Source: Litchfieldia sinesaloumensis (GTDB lineage Bacteria > Bacillota > Bacilli > Bacillales > Bacillaceae_L). Taken from it: DNA of 64,000 nt. Each line of letters starts with the position of its first letter. The first letter of the stretch is position 1. Shown in pieces: positions 36,927-43,621 of the stretch. The DNA is taken from positions 2,277,805 to 2,341,804 of the forward strand of contig NZ_LT732529.1 of NCBI RefSeq assembly GCF_900156865.1. Reading direction: 5' to 3'. The translations under genes were made by a program, and so were the position numbers. The notes beneath the pieces are model-generated. The model did no database searches. It worked only from the letters and a program-made list of their open reading frames with translations, and was not told where the DNA came from.

Positions 36927-38318
36927 TTATTTATTATTCTTTTTTAATCTCTCTTCAAATAAGCGCTTCTTTTCTTCGAACGAAGAATCTTGCGTTTTTT
37001 CCTTTTTCGGAGCTTGAACCTGTGTTCCTTCTTCATCTTGTTTTAACCAATCAGGGAGTAATTCTTTACGGATTGGTTGTCGTTTATATTTGGTAGCTTT
37101 TTTGTCAGCGTTCCAATTATGCTTTTTCGCAGTTTCCATTGCATCCTTTACTGTCTTGATATCTAATCTTGCCCAGTTGCTAGCAATGGTTTCAACATAG
37201 GACTTTGTAAGTCTCATATCTGATTTTAACATGACATAATATAACAGTACATTCACAACACCTGGAAGAAGGTTTTGTCTAAACATTACATCTTCAATGA
37301 TTTTCAATTCAGAAACAGAGGGCTGAGCTCCTCCAGACACATCGATCAAAAACTCTTTAGGTGAGATACGTTCAAGTTTTTGAATTAACTCTTCTTCCTT
37401 GGTTTGCGGGACTTTAGTTACCATTGTTTGGTTCGGCAAAGGTTGTATTCTTTCAGTTAAACTAGGTAATTCATTGCCTGTTTCAAATTGATACCAATCC
37501 CTCGATGCCTTTCTCAATTGTTCAATATCAATTTTTTCATTTGGGTCAAGAGCACTCATAACAATTCCTTGCATTTCAACGGGATTGATTCCATATAAAA
37601 AAGAAAGCTTTGTAATCGCTTCTTTCACTTTCGGAGTAATTGACTTCTTCGGTATCATTACTTCTGAAATACCTGCAAAAAACAATTCAAAATCAAAGCT
37701 CTCATTTTCAATGAGAAGCTTTTTCTCTTGGCTCCGATCCATGAATTCTGTATTTTGTTCACGCTCAAGATTACTGTTCATTTCATCCCCAATGGTCGAA
37801 ATCATTTGTGAGACATTAACAGAAGCAAAAACCTCGTTGAATGCTTTCGTAATTGGTTTATAAGAATCTAAATCTGCTTCATTATCAGAAAAGAACTGCT
37901 TGAGTTTGAAAAACTTGCTTTTTCCAAGTCGATTATATAAATAGACATTAAGCACACCATCTGTAAAAAAAGCTCTAGGTGAGAGTGGTGCCTGCAGTTC
38001 ATAAATATAGCTCCTCAAATCACCGTCCGACTTTACAAATGTCTTTAGAAGACCTATCCCCTCAAGCTTTAGGCGTTCCTGATAAATATCCTTTAGGTTC
38101 GTTTGAAGAAGTGCCATTAGACTATAGTGGCTACTTTCCTCACTCCAAAGCCGATTTTGCTCTAATTCACTCCATAAAGTCATATATAGACTGAAGGCTT
38201 TCATTCCAATTAGAGGCTGGTATAGCAATGATACAATTTTTCGGTCATAATCATGCAATAGATCTGCTGCATGCACAATATAACGATCTACTGGTACGAT
38301 CTCCTTCCAATGCTCCAT
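36927..38318 (-). CDS. dnaB: replication initiation and membrane attachment protein DnaB
   Basis: A 463-residue protein of the Bacillus DnaB/DnaD family that, with DnaD and DnaI, loads the replicative helicase at oriC and at PriA-restart sites. The N-terminal DDBH1 part begins VPVDRYIVHAADLLHDYDRKIVSLLYQPLIG; DDBH2 modules lie in the C-terminal half (around ISPKEFLIDVSGGAQPS and VNVLLYYVMLKSDMRLTKSYVE). I prefer ATG at 38318, which matches the known start and has GGAAGG ten bases upstream; ATG at 38336 has no site. It forms an operon with dnaI. Confidence 0.92.
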   Translation of the reverse strand: MEHWKEIVPVDRYIVHAADLLHDYDRKIVSLLYQPLIGMKAFSLYMTLWSELEQNRLWSEESSHYSLMALLQTNLKDIYQERLKLEGIGLLKTFVKSDGDLRSYIYELQAPLSPRAFFTDGVLNVYLYNRLGKSKFFKLKQFFSDNEADLDSYKPITKAFNEVFASVNVSQMISTIGDEMNSNLEREQNTEFMDRSQEKKLLIENESFDFELFFAGISEVMIPKKSITPKVKEAITKLSFLYGINPVEMQGIVMSALDPNEKIDIEQLRKASRDWYQFETGNELPSLTERIQPLPNQTMVTKVPQTKEEELIQKLERISPKEFLIDVSGGAQPSVSELKIIEDVMFRQNLLPGVVNVLLYYVMLKSDMRLTKSYVETIASNWARLDIKTVKDAMETAKKHNWNADKKATKYKRQPIRKELLPDWLKQDEEGTQVQAPKKEKTQDSSFEEKKRLFEERLKKNNK

Positions 38319-38352
38319 TTCATCAAGGCCTTCCATTTTTTATAAATAGTTG

Positions 38353-38383
38353 AAAAAAAGAGCTTAAAAAGTTTCTAAGCCCT
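38353..38383 (-). terminator. nrdR terminator
   Basis: AGGGCTTA pairs with TAAGCTCT (38359-38366, 38376-38383), then seven T on the minus strand; it touches the nrdR stop and precedes dnaB. Confidence 0.8.
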
Positions 38384-38842
38384 TTAACGTTCTCTTTTAA
38401 TTAAGTCTTTTAGTTCGTCGATAAATACGTTTATATCTTTAAATTGACGATAAACAGAAGCAAAACGGACATATGCTACTTCATCCACTTTTGCTAAATG
38501 ATTCATCACATACTCACCAATAATATCACTTTTTACCTCTGCAATTCCTTGGCTGCGCAATTCCTTTTCAACTTGATGAGTAATATCCTCAAGTTGTTTT
38601 AAGGAGACCGGCCGTTTTTCACATGCTTTTATAAGACCACGAAGCATTTTTTCTCGGCTGAATTCTTCGCGTGTCCCTTCCTTCTTTACAACAATTAAAG
38701 GGATTTCTTCCACTTTTTCAAAAGTTGTAAAACGATATTGGCATTTTTCACATTCACGTCTTCTTCGGATTGAACGACTATCATCTACTGGACGCGAATC
38801 CAATACTCTAGTACCATTATGTTGGCAAGTAGGGCATCTCAT
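38384..38842 (-). CDS. nrdR: transcriptional regulator NrdR
   Basis: A 152-residue repressor of ribonucleotide reductase genes. The N-terminal zinc ribbon uses Cys3, Cys6, Cys31 and Cys34; the ATP-cone domain (about 49-139) starts [19 protein letters not shown] and senses ATP/dATP. I chose ATG at 38842, which gives the standard length; AAAGGAG is 11 bases upstream. No NrdR boxes are seen in the window because no nrd genes are present. Confidence 0.95.
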   Translation of the reverse strand: MRCPTCQHNGTRVLDSRPVDDSRSIRRRRECEKCQYRFTTFEKVEEIPLIVVKKEGTREEFSREKMLRGLIKACEKRPVSLKQLEDITHQVEKELRSQGIAEVKSDIIGEYVMNHLAKVDEVAYVRFASVYRQFKDINVFIDELKDLIKRER

Positions 38843-38929
38843 TTTCGTAACTACTCCTTTCTTAGGAGATCTATATGTACTAATCTTATAAGAAAGATTT
38901 TTGTAGGACAAGGGGCATCCTCTTGTTTT

Positions 38930-39313
38930 TTAGGCATCTGCCTTTCCTATAAGTGGTAGTTCCTTATCTAAGTGTTGATATAATTTAGTAATTACTTTTC
39001 GACTGTATCCAAAATCGATTGGTAATAGCATTGTTTCTGTTGTAACTGCAAAATCAATAGCTGTTTCAAATGGTCTAACTGAAATGATGGTTGCAACAAT
39101 GAAAGCTTTTCTTCCCTTTTTTAGTGAGATACTTAATTCACCGCGCTCTTCAGACACTGAATTAATGTGGTAACCATCTAAATTGTTAATTACTTTTTTT
39201 ACCGCTTCAATTGCCTTTTTATTACTTGTTTTATAATAATGGCTTCTTAAAAGCTCGTCCGAGTGTTTGTCTCTCGTTTCACTGTGATTCGAAAAAAACG
39301 TTTGCAACCCCAT
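38930..39313 (-). CDS. conserved hypothetical cytosolic protein next to nrdR
   Basis: I do not recognise this 127-residue protein with confidence. It is soluble, has no signal peptide, and is mixed alpha/beta with a central run of beta-like segments (YHINSVSEERGELSISLKKG, KAFIVATIISVRPFETAIDF). It lies 87 bp before nrdR on the same strand and after the speD terminator side. The ATG has GGGAGTGG upstream, so translation is likely. No catalytic motif is visible. Confidence 0.7.
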   Translation of the reverse strand: MGLQTFFSNHSETRDKHSDELLRSHYYKTSNKKAIEAVKKVINNLDGYHINSVSEERGELSISLKKGRKAFIVATIISVRPFETAIDFAVTTETMLLPIDFGYSRKVITKLYQHLDKELPLIGKADA

Positions 39314-39364
39314 CTATTCCACTCCCTTTTTATTCTATATATTAGTATGATGTTTTCGTAATGT

Positions 39365-39394
39365 AAAAAAAGAGGTGTAGTTTATACACCTCTT
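39365..39394 (-). terminator. speD terminator
   Basis: Perfect 10-bp stem AAGAGGTGTA/TACACCTCTT (39370-39379, 39385-39394) followed by a T run on the minus strand. Confidence 0.88.
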
Positions 39395-39421
39395 ACTATT
39401 GTAGTTGATTCGTATTTATTT

Positions 39422-39802
39422 TTAAAGTACTTTTACTTGCGCTGGTTTAACTTGTACAGGGCCCATACCACGTGGAAGTTCAATATTTTCACGTGTTTGT
39501 GCACCAAGTGCTTCTGCAATATGGTCTGCAGCAATGTTCGGATCTAAGTCTCCACAGGTGTAAACATCAATACTTGCGTATCCATGTTCAGGAAAGCTGT
39601 GAATTGTTAGATGAGATTCCGAAATGATAACAACACCACTTACTCCTTGTGGAGCAAATTTGTGAAATGCTACCTCACGAATTTCTGCACCTGACTTTAG
39701 TGCCGCTTGAACAAATGTTTCTTCAATAAACTGCATATTGTTTAACTTTTCAAAATCGCAACCCCATAATTCAGAGATTACATGACGTCCCATAGTTTCC
39801 AT
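39422..39802 (-). CDS. speD: S-adenosylmethionine decarboxylase proenzyme
   Basis: A 126-residue prokaryotic AdoMetDC that makes the aminopropyl donor for spermidine. It self-cleaves before Ser63 in [15 protein letters not shown], leaving a pyruvoyl group; His68 and Cys83 (in YTCGD) are the usual processing and proton-donor residues. The ATG lies 12 nt after AGAGGGGG, a long spacing, at the end of a structured leader of about 145 nt with its own promoter and terminator. Confidence 0.96.
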   Translation of the reverse strand: METMGRHVISELWGCDFEKLNNMQFIEETFVQAALKSGAEIREVAFHKFAPQGVSGVVIISESHLTIHSFPEHGYASIDVYTCGDLDPNIAADHIAEALGAQTRENIELPRGMGPVQVKPAQVKVL

Positions 39803-39950
39803 AATTCAGTTGTTCCCCCTCTAAACTTTAATTTCGGGTGAGTTCTTCGCGTAAAGCAAGAGCATAACTACCACGGGGGAAAGTTAGTCCAGAGAGGTCC
39901 TAACCCTTTAAGTAGCTACAAAAGCATAAGCTTTTAAGAAGTTCACGAAA
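39803..39950 (-). ncRNA. candidate structured leader of speD
   Basis: The transcript from the speD promoter has a leader of about 145 nt. It can form a hairpin AAAAGC/GCTTTT, a longer hairpin GTTAG..CC/GG..CTAAC, and a third from GTG..AGTT/AACT..CAC. TTCCCCC (minus strand, 39875-39881) is exactly complementary to GGGGGAA of the speD Shine-Dalgarno region (39813-39819), so the ribosome site could be hidden. A 14-codon ORF ends at that site. I know of no described riboswitch with this pattern. Confidence 0.45.
39821..39865 (-). CDS. possible 14-codon upstream ORF in the speD leader
   Basis: ATG at 39865 opens MLLLYAKNSPEIKV and stops at TAG immediately before AGGGGG, the speD Shine-Dalgarno site. 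Its own ribosome binding site is weak (GTGG). If translated, ribosomes ending here would cover the speD site. Existence as a real peptide is uncertain. Confidence 0.25.
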   Translation of the reverse strand: MLLLYAKNSPEIKV

Positions 39951-39953
39951 TCT

Positions 39954-39982
39954 AGTATACTTTGTTTATATATATTTAGCAA
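39954..39982 (-). promoter_or_regulatory. speD promoter
   Basis: TTGCTA (39977-39982) and TATACT (39954-39959), spacer 17 bp, minus strand. It lies just after the gapB terminator. Confidence 0.8.
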
Positions 39983-39993
39983 CCGAATTTTTA

Positions 39994-40029
39994 AAAATAA
40001 TAATAACCTTCCCGTACATTAGGAAGGTT
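39994..40029 (-). terminator. gapB terminator
   Basis: AACCTTCC pairs with GGAAGGTT (40005-40012, 40022-40029), followed by TATTATTATTTTT on the minus strand. Confidence 0.82.
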
Positions 40030-40091
40030 AACCAAAATCAAACCCTATTTAGCAATTCTACTCTCTTTAAGTAGGACTGTACTGAACAGAA

Positions 40092-41123
40092 TTAGCCTAC
40101 TTTTGCCTCTGTTTTTTGAACGATTATTGCTCCAACATATTTCACCAAATCTACAACTCTACAAGAATATCCCCATTCATTATCATACCATGCTAAAACC
40201 TTGACTTTACGATCACCAATGACCATCGTCGATAAACCATCTACAATTGATGAATGTGGATTTGTATTAAAGTCAATAGAAACTAATGGTTCGGTTGTGA
40301 AATCTATGATTCCTTTTAAAGGCCCCATCGAAGCTGTAATGAATGCCTCATTGATCTCCTCTATTGTAACATCTCGTTCTACATCTACTACTAAATCAAT
40401 TAATGACACATTCGGAGTTGGGACACGTAAAGCCATTCCATGTAATTTCCCTTTCAGCTCGGGTAATACAAGTGACAATGCTTTTGCTGCACCTGTTGAT
40501 GTGGGAATGATGGATTGAGCACAAGCCCTAGCTCTTCGTAAGTCTTTATGTGGATTATCAATATTTTTTTGGTCGTTTGTATACGCATGAACAGTCGTCA
40601 TTAAGCCGTTTACAATTCCGAATTGCTCATTTATCACTTTCGCAATGGGTGCTAAACAGTTTGTCGTGCAAGAAGCATTTGAGATAATGGCATGTTTCTC
40701 ATGATCGTATTTATCTTCATTAACACCCATTACGATGGTTATATCCTCATCCTTACCAGGTGCAGTTAAGATAACCTTTTTTGCACCTGCTTGCACATGT
40801 AGATTTGCTTTCTCCTTTGAATTGAATTTACCTGTTGCCTCAATCACAATATCTATATTTAATTCTTTCCAAGGTAACTCTAAAGGATTACGGGAACTAA
40901 GAAGTTGAACGCGCCTTCCATTCACCATTAATGAGTCATCCTGTGGAATGACTACCGCATCGAACTTCCCATGGTTGGTATCGTATTTTAGTAGATGTGC
41001 TAGCGTCTCTGCAGGGTAACTTGCATTAATTGCAATAACTTCAAATGAATCATCCATAATTGCTTTTCTAAATACCATTCTTCCAATACGGCCAAATCCA
41101 TTGATTGCGATTCTTGGCTTCAT
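40092..41123 (-). CDS. gapB: gluconeogenic glyceraldehyde-3-phosphate dehydrogenase (NADP-type)
   Basis: A 343-residue GAPDH. The Rossmann motif INGFGRIGR is at residues 7-15 and the catalytic Cys152 lies in SNASCTTNCLAP. The acidic residue that fixes NAD in glycolytic GapA is replaced by Ala34 (AINASYP), as in NADP-using GapB enzymes, so this is the gluconeogenic paralogue. I chose ATG at 41123 with GGAGGGG seven bases upstream. In B. subtilis gapB is repressed by CcpN in glucose; here a promoter GTTACA-N17-TATACT lies at about 41179-41207. Confidence 0.95.
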   Translation of the reverse strand: MKPRIAINGFGRIGRMVFRKAIMDDSFEVIAINASYPAETLAHLLKYDTNHGKFDAVVIPQDDSLMVNGRRVQLLSSRNPLELPWKELNIDIVIEATGKFNSKEKANLHVQAGAKKVILTAPGKDEDITIVMGVNEDKYDHEKHAIISNASCTTNCLAPIAKVINEQFGIVNGLMTTVHAYTNDQKNIDNPHKDLRRARACAQSIIPTSTGAAKALSLVLPELKGKLHGMALRVPTPNVSLIDLVVDVERDVTIEEINEAFITASMGPLKGIIDFTTEPLVSIDFNTNPHSSIVDGLSTMVIGDRKVKVLAWYDNEWGYSCRVVDLVKYVGAIIVQKTEAKVG

Positions 41124-41178
41124 CAAATAACCCCTCCACAATATATGTTATACTCAACGCCACTGTTTTCTATAATCA

Positions 41179-41207
41179 GTATAGCACATTTAGTTCAGTA
41201 TGTAACA
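41179..41207 (-). promoter_or_regulatory. gapB promoter candidate
   Basis: GTTACA and TATACT with a 17-bp spacer on the minus strand, about 55 bp before the gene. The -35 matches the consensus at four of six positions. A second TATAAC box lies nearer the gene. Confidence 0.5.
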
Positions 41208-41277
41208 CTTTTATTTTAAAATGGTTATTTATACATCTTTTGAAGTAGACTTTTAGCTGTATAGGATTCTGAACATG

Positions 41278-41308
41278 AAAAAAAGGCATCTCACATTTGA
41301 GATACCTT
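41278..41308 (-). terminator. terminator after coaE
   Basis: AAGGTATCTCA pairs with TGAGATGCCTT (41283-41308) with loop AATG, then TTTTTTC on the minus strand. It ends the polA-mutM-ytaF-coaE operon. Confidence 0.87.
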
Positions 41309-41313
41309 GTTTG

Positions 41314-41919
41314 TCATCCTAGTTGAATTCCCCATTTTTCACACACTTCTTGTAATTGTTTCCTGGTATCCTCAATAGTACCATTATTATCAACGACAGC
41401 ATCCGCAAGTGTAACTTTCTCGTTAAGCGGCATTTGTGATTTGATTCTTGCTTCGGCATCCTCCTTGTTAAGGCGATTCCTACTCATAAGGCGAGATAAT
41501 TGTGTTTCATAATTGACATATACCAGAAGTGTTTTATCAACCAAAGAGGTTAATTTGCTTTCAAACAACAATGGAATATCCATAATAATTAGATCTTCTC
41601 CATTAAGCTCATGCTCTTCCTTTTCCTTTAGCATCTGTTTTCGAACAGCAGGATGTACAATCGAGTTCAATAATAATCGTTTTTCCTCACTAAAAAATAC
41701 AACCGAACCTAACTTAGGTCGGTCAATTGTTTTATCAGGTAATAAAATGTCTTCTCCAAAAGATTGAACGATTTGTTTGTACGCTTCTTCCCCTACCTCA
41801 ACAACTTTACGTGCAATAACGTCTGCATCTATGATTACAATTCCCGCTTCGTTAAACATTTGTGATACTGTGCTTTTTCCACTTGCGATTCCACCTGTTA
41901 ATCCTATAGTTAATGACAC
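41314..41919 (-). CDS. coaE: dephospho-CoA kinase
   Basis: A 201-residue P-loop kinase that adds the 3'-phosphate in the last step of CoA synthesis. The P-loop GLTGGIASGKST is at residues 6-17; the DADVIAR substrate-binding motif and the lid region with SRNRLNKEDAEARIKSQ follow. I chose GTG at 41919 (AAGGGGAG seven bases upstream), which gives the standard N terminus MSLTIGLTGG; the longer frame overlaps ytaF's end region. Last gene of the polA operon. Confidence 0.95.
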   Translation of the reverse strand: MSLTIGLTGGIASGKSTVSQMFNEAGIVIIDADVIARKVVEVGEEAYKQIVQSFGEDILLPDKTIDRPKLGSVVFFSEEKRLLLNSIVHPAVRKQMLKEKEEHELNGEDLIIMDIPLLFESKLTSLVDKTLLVYVNYETQLSRLMSRNRLNKEDAEARIKSQMPLNEKVTLADAVVDNNGTIEDTRKQLQEVCEKWGIQLG

Positions 41920-41935
41920 GTATTTACTCCCCTTA

Positions 41936-42571
41936 TTAAAATTTCCATATTCCAATTAGAATTAGTAAGATTCCTGGTAAGAATGAAAATCGTTGAATCC
42001 ATTTTTTCTTTGAAAAGACAGCACCACTTTTGATCCCTGTATAGACAAATAGTGAGCTCATCAACGCAACCATCAGCGCCATTACAAATGGTGAATAGCC
42101 TAATAAAGCAGCTCCGATACCGGCTCCAAAAGCATCTAGGGATAATGCAAGCCCTAATAAGAATGCCTCCATACCAGTAATTGTTCCAGACTTATCCAGG
42201 TCGGCAACCATTGGTTTTTTTAAAATATTTATAACAAGTCCAAGTGATTTTATCTCGACTTTCACTAACACCTTTTCCTCATTTTGTTCAGTTGCTTGTT
42301 GTGATGGACGAAAAAACTGGTACAGTACCCAGGCACCAATTAATACGAGAATGATACCACCAAGCCTGTCTGCGATTATCGGTGATACAAATAGTGAGAT
42401 TGATTTTCCTAAACCCATAGCAGCTGCCATAGTTACAGCCGAGCAGCATGCAATTGTAATGATTGATTTAAATGGTAATTTCATTTTTCTCATACCATAT
42501 GTGAAACCTACGCTAAAACTATCCAAGCTTACTGCAAATGCTAATAAAATGAGTGTAGCGAATTGGGACAT
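41936..42571 (-). CDS. ytaF: sporulation membrane protein YtaF (MntP-like)
   Basis: A 211-residue protein with six helices arranged as two similar halves, each with a DSF/DAF motif (AVSLDSFSVGFTYG near residue 15, LSLDAFGAGIGAALLG near 135), as in the MntP manganese-exporter superfamily. YtaF is linked to sporulation in B. subtilis. A cytosolic loop (about 90-125) is charged. I chose ATG at 42571; AAGGAG is ten bases upstream. It lies between mutM and coaE in the polA operon. Confidence 0.88.
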   Translation of the reverse strand: MSQFATLILLAFAVSLDSFSVGFTYGMRKMKLPFKSIITIACCSAVTMAAAMGLGKSISLFVSPIIADRLGGIILVLIGAWVLYQFFRPSQQATEQNEEKVLVKVEIKSLGLVINILKKPMVADLDKSGTITGMEAFLLGLALSLDAFGAGIGAALLGYSPFVMALMVALMSSLFVYTGIKSGAVFSKKKWIQRFSFLPGILLILIGIWKF

Positions 42572-42758
42572 CTCATAGAGTCTCCTTCCTATCATTATAA
42601 GATAAGTATATGGAGGGAGCCCATTTGATGTGAAATGTCCCGTAAGGAGAAAAATGCCGAATTAAATAATGAACTTCAACTAACTACCTAAACGTCTGAT
42701 GTCAAACGTCGAAGTCACCACACTTGAGAAAGTTCGGCTTGCTTCTCCTCCCTTTCCT

Positions 42759-43601
42759 TTATTTTGTTTTCTTTTTATATTTTTGACATTTAGGGCAGTA
42801 GTGGGTACCTCTTCCTCCAACTACTGTCTTTTCAATTTCTGTTCCACACTTTTGACAGGCACTTCCGTTTTGTCCATAAACGAATAACTGGAGCTGAAAC
42901 ATCCCGATATCTCCTTGTGTATTCACATAGGAGCGGATTGTGCTTCCACCTTTATCAACAGCTTCACTCAACGTTTGAATGATTTCTTGATGAAGTAACT
43001 TTATTTCTTTTTTAGTTAGGGAATTTGCTTCTCGTTCAGGGTAGATCCCAGCTCTAAATAATGCCTCATCAACATAAATATTTCCAAGCCCTACAACATT
43101 TGTTTGATCAAGTAGAGCTACCTTAATTTTACGATTTGTCTTGCTTAGTTTATCTTCTAAATACTTCAATGTGAATTCAGCGGAAAATGGTTCTGGTCCC
43201 AACTGAGAGAGCGGGAGGCTATCCTCTTCTTCCCCACTCTTGAATAAATGCATTGTACCGAATTTCCTAACATCACGATACCGCAATTCTGTTCCATCTG
43301 TAAATGTAAATAAGACATGAGTGTGTTTGTCATAAGGTTCTTCTTTATCGTAGAGGCCATACCTGCCCTCCATACGTAAATGCGAAACCATTACATAATC
43401 ATCTAGCCTAAATTTTAGGAACTTCCCTCTTCTGTCAACATCATAAATGGTTTGACCTCGTAAAGCATCGCAGAACTGTTCTGGCTCTTCTGGCTTTTTA
43501 ATAATTTTGGGCCATAATACCGTTACTTTTTCAATGTTTTTCCCTTTCACAAGCTGTATTAATGTTCGTCTAACGGTTTCAACCTCTGGTAATTCAGGCA
43601 T
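42759..43601 (-). CDS. mutM: formamidopyrimidine-DNA glycosylase
   Basis: A 280-residue Fpg/MutM that removes 8-oxoguanine and other oxidised purines and cuts the abasic site. The N-terminal MPELPEVE carries the catalytic Pro2 and Glu3 after Met removal; the helix-two-turn-helix (NVVGLGNIYVDEALFRAGI) and the C-terminal zinc finger with two CxxC pairs (CQKC and CPKC) are intact. GGAGGGG precedes the ATG. It is cotranscribed with polA (20 bp gap), linking excision and resynthesis. Confidence 0.97.
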   Translation of the reverse strand: MPELPEVETVRRTLIQLVKGKNIEKVTVLWPKIIKKPEEPEQFCDALRGQTIYDVDRRGKFLKFRLDDYVMVSHLRMEGRYGLYDKEEPYDKHTHVLFTFTDGTELRYRDVRKFGTMHLFKSGEEEDSLPLSQLGPEPFSAEFTLKYLEDKLSKTNRKIKVALLDQTNVVGLGNIYVDEALFRAGIYPEREANSLTKKEIKLLHQEIIQTLSEAVDKGGSTIRSYVNTQGDIGMFQLQLFVYGQNGSACQKCGTEIEKTVVGGRGTHYCPKCQKYKKKTK

Positions 43602-43621
43602 ACGATCCCCTCCTTACTCCA

